Origin: Hirschia baltica ATCC 49814
GTDB taxonomy: Bacteria; Pseudomonadota; Alphaproteobacteria; Caulobacterales; Hyphomonadaceae
Direction: 5' to 3'
NCBI RefSeq assembly: GCF_000023785.1
Contig: NC_012982.1
Location: 2,976,001 to 3,040,000 of the forward strand
DNA length: 64,000 nucleotides
Shown here: positions 45,461-55,003 of the stretch, in pieces
Position numbering within the stretch: position 1 is the first letter of the stretch
Layout: each line of letters starts with the position of its first letter
The notes under the pieces: generated by a model
What the model saw: the letters and a program-made list of their open reading frames with translations, nothing else
What the model was told of the DNA's origin: nothing
Database searches by the model: none
Made by a program: the position numbers and the translations under genes

Positions 45461-46261
45461 TTAGTTAACAGGATCTCGCCACCCTAGCTCACGACTAATT
45501 TGACGTGTTGCTTCTTGAACAACTGGAATAAGCGACTGCATTCGCTCATCATCCATATATTGAGCGGCACTAGATACGCTCACAGCAGCGACAATTTTAT
45601 TTTCCACATCTCGAACAGGCGCAGAAACACATCTCACGCGATCTTCATTTTCTTCAAGGTCAAACGCATAATCCCCTTTAGAATAATTGCGCATCCGCTC
45701 CAGCCACACAGGAAGTGTACTACTGTATTCATCATTTTCTGACGCGTACATTTCTTCCCAAGCCTCTTCGGTTTCTTCCAAAATGAGCGCCTTCCCAAGC
45801 CCTGTCGTTGTAATAGGCTGACGCTCACCAACGTGAGAGCTGATGACAACCCGTCTTCGCCCGGGAACTTTCTCTAGATACAGCACGCTTTTTCCATCAA
45901 ACACGCCGAAATGGACCGTGTCTTCGGTCTCTTTGGCAAGGTTTTCTAGAATAGGTCGTGCAACATGCGCAAATTCAATTTGATCCCGTGCATAACTACC
46001 CAAAGCCAGAATAACGGACCCTAAACTATATCCTCCACGAGGCGTAAACGATAGAAAACGTCGCTCCACCAACGCAGTGGCGAGGCGGTGCGCTGTACTT
46101 CGTGTGAGGCCCAACCGTTCAGATAGCTCTTTAAGCGTCACCTCTCCATCTCGGACCGCTTCAAGAACATCCAAACCACGCATTAGCGTTTGTGCACCGC
46201 TGGTTGTCTTCTCTGGAGGCGCAGCATCCGATTGCTTTGTCTTTTTTTCAATTTTCGCCAT
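45461..46261 (-). CDS. IclR-family transcriptional regulator
   Basis: A 266-residue regulator. The N-terminal winged helix is LMRGLDVLEAVRDGEVTLKE, then LGLTRSTAHRLATALVERR. The C-terminal IclR effector domain includes GVFDGKSVLYLEKVPGRR, ITTTGLGKALI and the CVSAPVRD segment. The start at 46261 is preferred over the frame extending to 46300. It sits between the glycosidase genes and the rhamnose pathway genes, so control of rhamnose or pectin catabolism is likely. Confidence 0.9.
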   Translation of the reverse strand: MAKIEKKTKQSDAAPPEKTTSGAQTLMRGLDVLEAVRDGEVTLKELSERLGLTRSTAHRLATALVERRFLSFTPRGGYSLGSVILALGSYARDQIEFAHVARPILENLAKETEDTVHFGVFDGKSVLYLEKVPGRRRVVISSHVGERQPITTTGLGKALILEETEEAWEEMYASENDEYSSTLPVWLERMRNYSKGDYAFDLEENEDRVRCVSAPVRDVENKIVAAVSVSSAAQYMDDERMQSLIPVVQEATRQISRELGWRDPVN

Positions 46262-46318
46262 GATTCGAAACCTCCAGAAATGTTCGGATTCTGAATACAA
46301 AGAAAAACATCATCCTGC

Positions 46319-46332
46319 AATGTGGGAATTTG
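46319..46332. promoter_or_regulatory. Candidate IclR-type operator upstream of the IclR gene
   Basis: AATGTGGGAATTTG lies about 60 bases upstream of the IclR start and matches the motif found before the glycosidase and rhmD genes. It could mediate autoregulation. Confidence 0.35.
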
Positions 46333-46359
46333 CCTCAAATATTATGCAGACTTCCCCTA

Positions 46360-47121
46360 TTATTGTAGATTGACGAACATCCCACCATCTACCAGCAAAG
46401 ATGCGCCCGTCACATACTGAGACATATCAGAAGCCAAAAACACAGCTGGACCGACAAGATCTTCTGGCTTGCCTAATCGCCCAAGCGGTGTTCGCGCTTC
46501 CATGTATGAACGCTTTGAAGCATCAGCCAGATCATCTCTGTTTATCTCAGTTTCTATTGTGCCCGGCAAAATCGCATTGCAACGAATATTATGCTTTCCA
46601 AGCGCAATGGCTGTCGATTGCATTAGTGATAAAAGACCTGCTTTTGTCGGCGTATAGTGAGTCTGATACTCACCGCCGACCAAAGCAGAAATAGAACTGA
46701 TTGCAATGATAGATCCACCTGTTTTCTGCGCAACCATTTGGTTCGCTGCTGCTTGCACCATATAATAAGCACCATGCAGGTTCACCCGCATTGTGCGTTC
46801 AAATATCTCCGCAGGCATGTCAAGAAAACTATGGAATGGGCAAATTCCAGCATTGCTAACAAATACATCCACTTTGCCCAACACTTCTACAGTCTCTTGA
46901 ACAAAAGATATTGCAGACTCAGGCAGCGCAACATCACCAGATATAGCTAGAGCTTTTTGTCCAGTTTCTAGTATTGCCTCTTTTGTTTTCAATGCGCCTT
47001 CGTCGCTGCCCCAATAAGAAAATGCCACATCAGCTCCCTCGCGGGCGGCACCTATTGCAATAGCTTGACCTATCCCTGATGAGCCCCCTGTTACCATAAC
47101 AGTCTTACCTTTGAGCAGCAT
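46360..47121 (-). CDS. L-rhamnose 1-dehydrogenase (SDR family)
   Basis: A 253-residue short-chain dehydrogenase. The cofactor motif is TGGSSGIGQAI, then NAG in VSNAGICPFHS, and the catalytic Ser-Tyr-Lys is in AISSISALVG with YTPTK. The C-terminal half (NAILPGTIETEIN; LVDGGMFVNLQ) strongly resembles characterised L-rhamnose 1-dehydrogenases (LRA1/RhaD type). The enzyme oxidises L-rhamnose to the lactone. The start at 47121 has GGGAG nine bases upstream; a start at 47139 is less likely. Divergent from the other pathway genes. Confidence 0.82.
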   Translation of the reverse strand: MLLKGKTVMVTGGSSGIGQAIAIGAAREGADVAFSYWGSDEGALKTKEAILETGQKALAISGDVALPESAISFVQETVEVLGKVDVFVSNAGICPFHSFLDMPAEIFERTMRVNLHGAYYMVQAAANQMVAQKTGGSIIAISSISALVGGEYQTHYTPTKAGLLSLMQSTAIALGKHNIRCNAILPGTIETEINRDDLADASKRSYMEARTPLGRLGKPEDLVGPAVFLASDMSQYVTGASLLVDGGMFVNLQ

Positions 47122-47164
47122 TTTTAAGTTCTCCCGCATTGATATTCATTCGGTTTATCTTGAG

Positions 47165-47208
47165 TTGACACCAAATTTCTTATATTATAAGACACAGTCC
47201 CACATAAT
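47165..47208 (+). promoter_or_regulatory. rhmD promoter with overlapping IclR-type operator
   Basis: TTGACA (47165-47170) and TATAAG (47186-47191) are -35/-10-like elements with a short 15-base spacer. Just downstream, at the expected start of transcription, ACAGTCCCACATAAT (47194-47208) is the inverse of ATTATGTGGGACTGT, which matches the motif near the IclR gene. Repressor control at this site is inference. Confidence 0.45.
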
Positions 47209-47253
47209 AGCAAATCAAAATACTCAAAATCAAACTGGGAGGTTTAATTTAGC

Positions 47254-48438
47254 ATGACATTCCCAAAAATTATTGATGTTCGCGCCTACGTTCTTCGAGG
47301 TGGGGGAGCCGATTACCACGATCAGTCCAGCGGTCACTGGATTGATGATAATATCGCAACCCCTATGTCAAAATATCCCAATTATAGGGAAAGTCGACGC
47401 AGCTTCGGTATAAATGCGTTGGGCACACTTGTTGTTGAAGTCGAAGCCGCTAACGGAACGATAGGATTTGCCGTCACAACTGGCGGCGAACCAGCTGCTT
47501 ATATTGTTGAGAAACATCTTTCTCGCTTCATAAAAGGCCAAAACCCAGCAGACATAGAAATTATGTGGGATCAAATGTATTTTGCGTCCCAATATTATGG
47601 GCGCAAAGGACTAGTCATCAACGCTATTTCAGGCGTTGATCTTGCTCTCTGGGATTTACTTGGGCGTCTACGTCAAGAGCCTGTTCACGCCATGATTGGC
47701 GGCGCTGTACGCGACGAACTCAGCTTCTATGCAACAGGTTCCCGCCCTGACCTTGCAAAGGAAATGGGGTTTATCGGTGGAAAAATGCCTCTTCGCTACG
47801 CCCCTATTGAAGGCAATGCGGGAATGCAAAAAGCCGTTGATGATATCGGTGAAATGCGTAGCCGTGTAGGCGATGATTTCTGGCTCATGCTCGATTGCTG
47901 GATGGCCCTTGATCTTGATTATGCAACCCGCCTAGCCATCGCCGCTCATGAACACAAATTAAAGTGGATTGAAGAGGCGCTCAGCCCCGATGATTATTGG
48001 GGATATCAAGCCCTCAAAAAGGCTGTTCCTTCAGGCATGCTCGTTACAACGGGTGAACATGAAGCCACACGCTGGGGCTTCAGAATGCTTTTAGAGATGG
48101 AATGTTGTGACATTATTCAGCCTGATGTTGGTTGGTGTGGTGGCCTAACTGAACTCCTCAAAATATCTTCGCTTGCGGATGCTCACGGAAAGCTCGTCAT
48201 TCCACACGGTTCATCTGTCTACAGCTATCATTTCGTCGCAACACGTCACAATAGCCCATTCGCTGAATTTCTAATGATGGCTCCAAATTCAGATAAAGTT
48301 GTTCCGATGTTCTCCCCGCAACTGATCGGGGAACCCGTTCCGAAAAACGGCCGCCTATCTATCAGCGAGTTAGATAAACCCGGCTTCGGTGTCGAACTCG
48401 ACCGGACGCTTAACCTTCATCGCCCCTATAAAGATTAA
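47254..48438 (+). CDS. rhmD: L-rhamnonate dehydratase
   Basis: A 394-residue enolase-superfamily enzyme closely matching E. coli RhmD in pattern: [40 protein letters not shown], metal ligands in [19 protein letters not shown] and TTGEHEA, and the catalytic His in [12 protein letters not shown]. It dehydrates L-rhamnonate to 2-keto-3-deoxy-L-rhamnonate. It is the first gene of a six-gene run: dehydratase, diketo-acid hydrolase, SDR, lactonase, lactate dehydrogenase, RhaT. Confidence 0.95.
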   Translation: MTFPKIIDVRAYVLRGGGADYHDQSSGHWIDDNIATPMSKYPNYRESRRSFGINALGTLVVEVEAANGTIGFAVTTGGEPAAYIVEKHLSRFIKGQNPADIEIMWDQMYFASQYYGRKGLVINAISGVDLALWDLLGRLRQEPVHAMIGGAVRDELSFYATGSRPDLAKEMGFIGGKMPLRYAPIEGNAGMQKAVDDIGEMRSRVGDDFWLMLDCWMALDLDYATRLAIAAHEHKLKWIEEALSPDDYWGYQALKKAVPSGMLVTTGEHEATRWGFRMLLEMECCDIIQPDVGWCGGLTELLKISSLADAHGKLVIPHGSSVYSYHFVATRHNSPFAEFLMMAPNSDKVVPMFSPQLIGEPVPKNGRLSISELDKPGFGVELDRTLNLHRPYKD

Positions 48439-48449
48439 AGAGAATTTCC

Positions 48450-49322
48450 ATGAGACTTTGCCGATACGGTCAGCAAGACAACGAAAAACCTGGAATAGTT
48501 GATGATGATGGCCGCATTCGTGACCTGTCAGCGTATATAAAAGACCTCACGCCATCCACTCTAACACCAGAAATGATGAAAACCCTGTCGGAAATTTCGA
48601 CATCGTCTCTTCCTCTCGTTCCTGAAAATGCTCGCTATGGCGTACCTGTAAATGGAATCTCGAAAATTATAGCCGTTGGCCTAAACTATGCTGACCACGC
48701 TAAAGAGTCGAATTTGCCAATTCCAACAGAGCCAATTTTGTTCATGAAAGCTGTTTCTAGTCTGAACGGCCCTAATGATGATGTCATGCTTCCTCAAAAC
48801 TCTGAGCATTCAGATTGGGAAGTTGAACTTGGCGTTATAATCGGAAAGCAGGCATCCTATGTCTCTGAAGACGATGCTCTTTCCCATGTGGCAGGATATG
48901 TTCTAGCAAATGACGTGTCAGAGCGCTTCAATCAAAAAGAACGCGGCTCTCAATGGAGCAAGGGAAAAGGACATGACACGTTTTGTCCTGTCGGCCCATG
49001 GCTCGTCACACCAGATGAAATTAGTGATCCCCAGTCTTTGGATATGTATCTGGATGTAAATAAGGAACGCAAGCAAACCGGGAATACCAAGACGATGATT
49101 TTCTCGGTTAAAGAAGCCATTTCATACATTAGCAGATATGTAACGCTGATGCCCGGTGACTTGATCATTACCGGTACTCCACCTGGTGTTGGTGAAGGCC
49201 AAAAACCCAATCCTCAATTCCTAAAAGCTGGGGATGTCATGGAGCTAGGAATAGAACAATTAGGCACCCAAACTCAAACCGTCACCGCGTGGCATTCAAA
49301 AAATCTGAAAAGTAGAGGCTAG
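48450..49322 (+). CDS. 2,4-diketo-3-deoxy-L-rhamnonate hydrolase (FAH family)
   Basis: A 290-residue fumarylacetoacetate-hydrolase-family enzyme. Metal ligands are in SDWEVELGVIIG and ANDVSERF, and the fold motif is ITGTPPGVGEGQ. In the diketo-hydrolase branch of L-rhamnose breakdown (LRA7 of Sphingomonas) this enzyme cleaves the diketo acid to pyruvate and L-lactate. The presence of an L-lactate dehydrogenase downstream fits. Confidence 0.88.
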   Translation: MRLCRYGQQDNEKPGIVDDDGRIRDLSAYIKDLTPSTLTPEMMKTLSEISTSSLPLVPENARYGVPVNGISKIIAVGLNYADHAKESNLPIPTEPILFMKAVSSLNGPNDDVMLPQNSEHSDWEVELGVIIGKQASYVSEDDALSHVAGYVLANDVSERFNQKERGSQWSKGKGHDTFCPVGPWLVTPDEISDPQSLDMYLDVNKERKQTGNTKTMIFSVKEAISYISRYVTLMPGDLIITGTPPGVGEGQKPNPQFLKAGDVMELGIEQLGTQTQTVTAWHSKNLKSRG

Positions 49323-49324
49323 TC

Positions 49325-50071
49325 ATGACCTACAACGATAGATTTGCCGGAAGAACTGCTATCATTACGGGTGGAGCGTCTGGACTTGGATTAGCATGCG
49401 CACAGCGCATCATTGCAGAAGGTGGCCGCGTCACTATCTGGGATATGGACGAAGTTGGGCTACAAAAGGCAAAACAAGCGCACCCCTCTATTCATACTAG
49501 ATTGATCAACATCACTAATCCTGACGAAATTGAAAGCGCCGTCAAAGAAGCATTTGATGCTATGGGACGCATTGATATTCTGATCAATAGCGCGGGCATT
49601 ACAGGTGAAACTGCACCAATCCAAGATTTCTCAATTGAAAGCTGGCGTAAGGTGATGTCAATCAACCTTGACGGAGTGTTTTTCACATGCCGCGCAGTTA
49701 TTCCTTTTATGCTTAAAAATGCTTATGGACGCATAATAAATATCGCATCCGTCGCCGGTAAAGAAGGCAACCCGAATGCATCGGCTTATTCAGCTTCCAA
49801 AGCAGGCGTTATTGGATTTACCAAAAGTCTAGGTAAGGAACTTGCTCAATCAGGTATCATTGCCAACAGCCTAACACCAGCAACATTTGAAAGCCCCATT
49901 CTGGATCAACTTCCTCAAAGTCAGGTCGATTACATGCGATCCAAAATCCCGATGGGACGCCTTGGAATAGCCGAGGAAAGTGCGAGCATGGTTTGCTTTG
50001 CTGTGAGCGAAGAATGTTCTTTCACAACCGCAGCCACTTTTGACACATCTGGAGGTCGAACGACTTACTAA
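49325..50071 (+). CDS. 2-keto-3-deoxy-L-rhamnonate 4-dehydrogenase (SDR family)
   Basis: A 248-residue short-chain dehydrogenase: cofactor motif TGGASGLGLACA, INSAG, catalytic Ser/Tyr/Lys in NIASVAGKEG and YSASK, and a C-terminal TSGGRTTY. Located next to the FAH hydrolase, it best fits the NAD-dependent KDR dehydrogenase (LRA6) that makes the diketo acid. It begins two bases after the previous stop. Another sugar-acid dehydrogenase role cannot be excluded from sequence alone. Confidence 0.83.
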   Translation: MTYNDRFAGRTAIITGGASGLGLACAQRIIAEGGRVTIWDMDEVGLQKAKQAHPSIHTRLINITNPDEIESAVKEAFDAMGRIDILINSAGITGETAPIQDFSIESWRKVMSINLDGVFFTCRAVIPFMLKNAYGRIINIASVAGKEGNPNASAYSASKAGVIGFTKSLGKELAQSGIIANSLTPATFESPILDQLPQSQVDYMRSKIPMGRLGIAEESASMVCFAVSEECSFTTAATFDTSGGRTTY

Positions 50072-50129
50072 ACTTAAGGGGAGAAAGCGGCTCAGAATAA
50101 AAGATCGCCCCCCGTGGAGGAAGCAATCA

Positions 50130-51029
50130 ATGCGCAACACACCGTTTGTCGATGCACATGTACATTTTTGGGATCTAAAAGCCACGGAATATCCGTGGCT
50201 AACCCCTCCTTTTGCTTCTGATGGGCTAATGGGGTCCGTAGAAGCTATTGCTTCCAATTATAGCCCCATAGAATACGCAAAAGATGCAAGAAATTGGAAT
50301 ATTGCTGGGCTTGTTCACATTGATGCAGGTGCTGCACCTGAATATGCAACCAATGAAACACGTTGGCTAGATGGGCTAATATCCCAACACAATGCCCCTT
50401 CAGGGATAATCGGATTTGCAAATCTGATGGATCCCAACCTTCATGCAGTGCTGGACGCCCATTCTCAAAGCTCAGCATTTCGTGGCATTCGGCAAATCGT
50501 AAACTATCACCCTAACCCTTATCGAACATATACACCTACAGACCTAACGCTCAATGACGCCTGGAAAAGCGGTTTCGCACAACTCGCAAAATATGGGTTA
50601 AGCTTTGATCTACAAGCCTTCGGGTCTCAATTTCCAGCACTCTCAAAATTCTTTGCAGAACATGACGCGATTCCCATCATGATAAATCACGCAGGCATGC
50701 CATTCCATGATGAATATGAAGACTGGCAAAAAGGCATGAAAGCTCTAGCTTCTTTGCCTCAATGTTCTGTTAAAATATCCGGTTTTGGTATTACTGACCA
50801 CAATTGGAATAAAAACTCCATACACCCATATATCACTGAATTAATAGACTTATTCTCTCCAGATAGGGTCATGTTCGCCAGTGATTTTCCAACTGACAAA
50901 CTTTATGCCGACTTTGACACATGCCTAAGCGCCTATGCTGAAATTATCCAAGGTTTCAGCAATGACGAAAAGCGAAATATGTGGGGAAGAAACGCCAACA
51001 AATTATATCGATTGGGTTTGCCAATATGA
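50130..51029 (+). CDS. L-rhamnono-1,4-lactonase (amidohydrolase family 2)
   Basis: A 299-residue TIM-barrel hydrolase. The HxH motif is DAHVHFWD near the N-terminus, later ligands are in INHAGMPF, and the Asp is in FASDFPTDKL. It belongs to the group that includes sugar lactonases such as LRA2. It hydrolyses the lactone from rhamnose oxidation. The start at 50130 has GGAGG nine bases upstream; the longer frame from 50040 overlaps the SDR gene. Confidence 0.87.
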   Translation: MRNTPFVDAHVHFWDLKATEYPWLTPPFASDGLMGSVEAIASNYSPIEYAKDARNWNIAGLVHIDAGAAPEYATNETRWLDGLISQHNAPSGIIGFANLMDPNLHAVLDAHSQSSAFRGIRQIVNYHPNPYRTYTPTDLTLNDAWKSGFAQLAKYGLSFDLQAFGSQFPALSKFFAEHDAIPIMINHAGMPFHDEYEDWQKGMKALASLPQCSVKISGFGITDHNWNKNSIHPYITELIDLFSPDRVMFASDFPTDKLYADFDTCLSAYAEIIQGFSNDEKRNMWGRNANKLYRLGLPI

Positions 51030-51056
51030 CATCAGCAATAAGGTTTGGATAGCAAT

Positions 51057-52214
51057 ATGAAAATTGCATCAACGCATGATTTTCGTCGCAAAGCGAAAGC
51101 CAAACTTCCTCGCTTCCTGTTTGAATATGTCGATGGCGGCTCGTATGATGAGGTCACACTTCATCAAAATGTAGAGGCATTGCAAAAAATTGCGCTACGC
51201 CAGCGCGTTTTATGTGATGTGTCTGATATCGACTTATCTACCACATTATTTGGTCAGAAAATGGCACTGCCCGCAATTCTAGCACCTGTTGGATTAGCCG
51301 GCATGTATGCGCGACGCGGCGAAGTACAGGCCGCCCAAGCCGCTGAAGAATTTGGTATACCTTTCACCCTATCCACAGTATCTGCATGCCCATTAAAAGA
51401 AGTCGCCTCAAAAACTAAAAGGCCTTTCTGGTTTCAACTTTACATGATCCGCGACCGTGCATTCATGAAAGATCTATTGCAACAGGCGATGGAAGCAGAA
51501 TGCAGCGCCCTTGTCTTCACAACAGATATGCCCGTTCCGGGAGCACGTTACCGCGATTATCATTCAGGTTTAGCAGGCAGTGCTGGTGTTTTAGGAGATA
51601 TGCGACGCATTTTTCAGGCCATTCAACACCCCCAATGGGCTTGGGATGTAGGCGTGTGCGGTCGCCCACACCAATTGGGAAATGTTGCCCCCGTTTTAGG
51701 AAATCAGACAGGGCTTGAGGATTTTTTTGCATGGATGCGAAATAATTTTGATCCATCAGTCACTTGGGAAGATATTGATTTTATTAGAAGTATCTGGAAA
51801 GGCCCACTTATTATCAAGGGTATTCTCGACAAAGATGATGCAATCCGCGCAGCCGATTTTGGAGCAGATGGCCTCATCGTCTCAAATCATGGTGGCCGAC
51901 AACTCGATGGTGTTCCCGCCTCTTGCCATGCTTTGCCAGCCATTGCTGAAGCGGTTGGGTCACGCGTCACAATTTTGGCTGATGGCGGCGTCCGAAATGG
52001 TCTGGATATCGTAAGACTGATGGCCCTTGGTGCAAACGGCGTCCTTTTAGGACGTAGCTGGATATACGCCTTAGCGGCTGAAGGCAAACACGGCGTTTCC
52101 AAAATGCTAGATCTGTTCGCTGCAGAAATGAAGGTCGCAATGACTCTCACCGGTGTGACACGTCCTGAACAAATCAATCAGTCTATTCTCGTAAACAACA
52201 ATAATAATATTTAA
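51057..52214 (+). CDS. lldD: FMN-dependent L-lactate dehydrogenase
   Basis: A 385-residue alpha-hydroxyacid dehydrogenase close to LldD. Visible are the N-terminal [20 protein letters not shown], the FMN site LSTVSACP with [24 protein letters not shown], and the catalytic His in [10 protein letters not shown] with [14 protein letters not shown]. It oxidises L-lactate to pyruvate and feeds the quinone pool. L-lactate is a product of the diketo-acid hydrolase, which explains its presence here. An ATG at 51057 is preferred over a TTG four codons upstream. Confidence 0.92.
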   Translation: MKIASTHDFRRKAKAKLPRFLFEYVDGGSYDEVTLHQNVEALQKIALRQRVLCDVSDIDLSTTLFGQKMALPAILAPVGLAGMYARRGEVQAAQAAEEFGIPFTLSTVSACPLKEVASKTKRPFWFQLYMIRDRAFMKDLLQQAMEAECSALVFTTDMPVPGARYRDYHSGLAGSAGVLGDMRRIFQAIQHPQWAWDVGVCGRPHQLGNVAPVLGNQTGLEDFFAWMRNNFDPSVTWEDIDFIRSIWKGPLIIKGILDKDDAIRAADFGADGLIVSNHGGRQLDGVPASCHALPAIAEAVGSRVTILADGGVRNGLDIVRLMALGANGVLLGRSWIYALAAEGKHGVSKMLDLFAAEMKVAMTLTGVTRPEQINQSILVNNNNNI

Positions 52215-52225
52215 GGGGGTCTACC

Positions 52226-53335
52226 ATGAGTGAAAATCCAATCTTAGGTGTATTTTTTCATTGGCTTGGCGGGCTATCATCTGCCAGCTTTTATGTACCT
52301 TATAAAAAAGTTAGAGTTTGGTCTTGGGAGATATTCTGGCTAACAGGCGGCATATTTTCTTGGATCGTTGCACCTTGGATGTTCGCTCTATTGGGCACAA
52401 AGGATGTTATAGGTGTTCTCACAAATTCACCGACATCCGCCCTTCAATGGTGTTTCTTTTTTGGAACGCTATGGGGACTTGGTGGACTGACTTTTGGTCT
52501 CACAATGCGCTATTTAGGCGTCTCCCTCGGAATGGCTGTCGCATTGGGCCTCACCACTGCCTTTGGAACGCTTGTTCCACCAATTTTTGCGGGTGAATTT
52601 GCGCAAACACTCCTCTCCAATGCAGGAGGCCTTTTCATCCTAGGAGGTATCGTACTAACCCTTATTGGCATTGCAGTCGTCGCGCTTGCGGGACATTCCA
52701 AAGAGAAAGAAACAGCACAAACAGTCCAGCCGAAAACCGCCGATGAATTCAACTTCAAAAAAGGCATACTGGTCGCGATTTTCTCAGGGATTATGTCCAG
52801 TTGTTTTGCCTATGGCCTCGCAGCTGGGCAACCTATTCGAGACCTATCTCTTGCCGCAGGCACAGGCGTACTTTGGCAAGGCCTACCGGTACTATGCGTT
52901 ATTCTAGCAGGTGGATTTGCAACAAACTTTATCTGGTGCAGCATTCTGATTTACAAGAATAAGTCAGCAAAGCAATGGTTTGGACACGCAACCAATGCTG
53001 ACATTTTACCAGACGCCTCTACAGACTCATCAGCAGGCGCTAAGACAGCATCATCGTCCCCTCTTGTCCTGAATTATGCACTCTGCGCACTCGCAGGTAC
53101 ACTTTGGTACCTTCAATTCTTTTTCTACACGATGGGCGAAAGTCAGATGGGGCGCTTTGGTTTTTCATCTTGGACGCTCCATATGGCTAGCATCATCATC
53201 TTCTCAACGTTGTGGGGCTTCTCTCTTGGAGAATGGAAAACCTCCAGCATAAAAACCAAACGGTTGGTCTGGCTAGGTATCGCTACACTCGTCGGATCCA
53301 CAGCGATTATCGGTTACGGAAATTCCATCAGCTAA
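52226..53335 (+). CDS. rhaT: L-rhamnose-proton symporter RhaT
   Basis: A 369-residue inner-membrane permease with about ten helices that matches RhaT in pattern: FFHWLGGLSSASFYVPYKKV, VWSWEIFWLTGGIFSW, GTLWGLGGLTFGLTMRYLG and MGESQMGRFGFSSWTLHMA. It brings free L-rhamnose into the cell. It starts 11 bases after lldD. Confidence 0.95.
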   Translation: MSENPILGVFFHWLGGLSSASFYVPYKKVRVWSWEIFWLTGGIFSWIVAPWMFALLGTKDVIGVLTNSPTSALQWCFFFGTLWGLGGLTFGLTMRYLGVSLGMAVALGLTTAFGTLVPPIFAGEFAQTLLSNAGGLFILGGIVLTLIGIAVVALAGHSKEKETAQTVQPKTADEFNFKKGILVAIFSGIMSSCFAYGLAAGQPIRDLSLAAGTGVLWQGLPVLCVILAGGFATNFIWCSILIYKNKSAKQWFGHATNADILPDASTDSSAGAKTASSSPLVLNYALCALAGTLWYLQFFFYTMGESQMGRFGFSSWTLHMASIIIFSTLWGFSLGEWKTSSIKTKRLVWLGIATLVGSTAIIGYGNSIS

Positions 53336-53371
53336 CCCACATGATATCAATTTCAGTTAGGAATAAAGACC

Positions 53372-54964
53372 ATGTATAACAGACGAAAAATTTTATTGGC
53401 GGGAAGCGCCGGACTAGCTGCAACCTCCATTCTAACTGCCTGCAATGGCGCAGCCCTTGTTCCCAATGCCATGACAGGCGCAGGCATCGTCAATATCCGT
53501 GATTTTGGAACCAAAGGTGATGGGTCAACAATAGATTCCCATGCGATCAACCGCGCAATTGATCATGCCGCCAGCATGGGCGGAGGCATGGTTTTTTTCC
53601 CTGCTGGAACTTACAGTTGTTTCACGATCCGATTGAAAAGCAATATCACGCTTTACCTCGACAATGGGGCCATCATCAAAGCTGCACCCAACCCTGAAGA
53701 AGGTTCTCCAGGATACGATCTGCCAGAACCTATTGATCCAGCTATTAAAGACTATCAAGATTTTGGCCACTCCCATTTTCAAAACAGCCTTATCTGGGGT
53801 GAAAATCTTGAAAATGTCTCCATCATTGGTGATGGATTAATCTGGGGCAAAAACCTCAGCCGAGGTGATGGCAGCTATAACTATATGGACGACCCCCATT
53901 ACCCCGGCACCGGCAATAAAGCCATTGCTTTGAAAAATTGCCGCAATGTCCTGCTGCGTGATTTTAAAATGCTTGAAGGTGGTTGGTTTGCCTTGCTTGC
54001 AACGGGCGTTGATAATTTGACGATCGACAACCTCATTGTCGACACCACACGCGATGGTTTTGATATTGATTGTTGCCGCAGTGTGCGTGTCAGCAATTGT
54101 ACCGTCAATTCACCATGGGATGATGGCATCTGCCTGAAAAGCAGCTATGCGCTGGGTTATGCTCGCGCCACAGAGAATGTTTCAATAACCAATTGTTTTG
54201 TAACTGGTAATTATGAAATCGGATCTGTGTTGGATGGCACATGGAAAAAAATGCCCGCTTCATTTGCTCCCCAAGTGCATGGCCGCATAAAATTTGGAAC
54301 CGAATCCAATGGCGGATATAAAAACATTACCATCAATAATTGCACCTTCGAAGACAGTCAGGGTTTTGCATTAGAAACTGTAGATGGTGGAGACCTTGAA
54401 GATGTCACCATTTCCAATTGCACAATGCGCGGCAATTATTCCTCCCCTATTTTCCTAAGACTAGGACGCCGGATGCGCGGCCCTGAGGATGTGCCCATTG
54501 CCAAGTTACGTCGTATTTCAATTACGAATATTACCAGCTCTAGCGCTGCTATTTTGCCTTCAATTATAGCTGGGATACCTGGACACCCTGTTGAAGATGT
54601 CAAAATTGCAGACTGTTATTTCCACCAGATAGGCGGAGCTCCCGAAGAACTAGCCTCAAGAGTTCCACCTTTGGAAGAGCTTGGTTATCCTGAACCCAAT
54701 ATGTTTGGTGATTTGCCAGCGACTGGCTTCTACATCAGAGATGCGCGTAATGTTGAAATGAGCAATATAGAAATCGCTGTCGAAAAGGCAGACCCAAGAG
54801 CAGCCTTCTGGCTTCGCGATGTCGAAGGGGCAGATTTCTTCCGTATGCAAATTCCTTCAAATGCACCGGCTTTCTACCTCAACAATGTATCAGACTTTAG
54901 AAGTTTTGGTAGCACTGACATTGCTGACACAATGATAGCTAAAGCCGATTCTGAGATTTTTTAA
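53372..54964 (+). CDS. Divergent GH28-like parallel beta-helix glycosidase, exported
   Basis: A 530-residue protein with a Tat/lipoprotein-type start (NRRKILLAGSAGLAATSI, then LTAC). It has the GH28/pectate-lyase right-handed beta-helix, opening with VNIRDFGTKGDGSTID. Catalytic positions can be traced: RDGFDID (Asp 228/231) in place of NTDGxD, WDDGICLKS (Asp 250/251), VHGRIKFGTES (His 303) in place of GHG, and RLG in place of RIK. The catalytic acids and His are present but the surrounding motifs are unusual, so substrate is uncertain; rhamnogalacturonan or exo-acting galacturonan activity is likely from context. Confidence 0.8.
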   Translation: MYNRRKILLAGSAGLAATSILTACNGAALVPNAMTGAGIVNIRDFGTKGDGSTIDSHAINRAIDHAASMGGGMVFFPAGTYSCFTIRLKSNITLYLDNGAIIKAAPNPEEGSPGYDLPEPIDPAIKDYQDFGHSHFQNSLIWGENLENVSIIGDGLIWGKNLSRGDGSYNYMDDPHYPGTGNKAIALKNCRNVLLRDFKMLEGGWFALLATGVDNLTIDNLIVDTTRDGFDIDCCRSVRVSNCTVNSPWDDGICLKSSYALGYARATENVSITNCFVTGNYEIGSVLDGTWKKMPASFAPQVHGRIKFGTESNGGYKNITINNCTFEDSQGFALETVDGGDLEDVTISNCTMRGNYSSPIFLRLGRRMRGPEDVPIAKLRRISITNITSSSAAILPSIIAGIPGHPVEDVKIADCYFHQIGGAPEELASRVPPLEELGYPEPNMFGDLPATGFYIRDARNVEMSNIEIAVEKADPRAAFWLRDVEGADFFRMQIPSNAPAFYLNNVSDFRSFGSTDIADTMIAKADSEIF

Positions 54965-54972
54965 TATCTAGT

Positions 54973-54997
54973 GAGGGGACATTAAATTTGTCCCCTC
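54973..54997. terminator. Bidirectional terminator between the two GH28 genes
   Basis: GAGGGGACA (54973-54981) pairs with TGTCCCCTC (54989-54997) around a seven-base loop, followed by a T-rich stretch on the plus strand. It sits between convergent stop codons. Confidence 0.75.
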
Positions 54998-55003
54998 CTT
55001 TTC

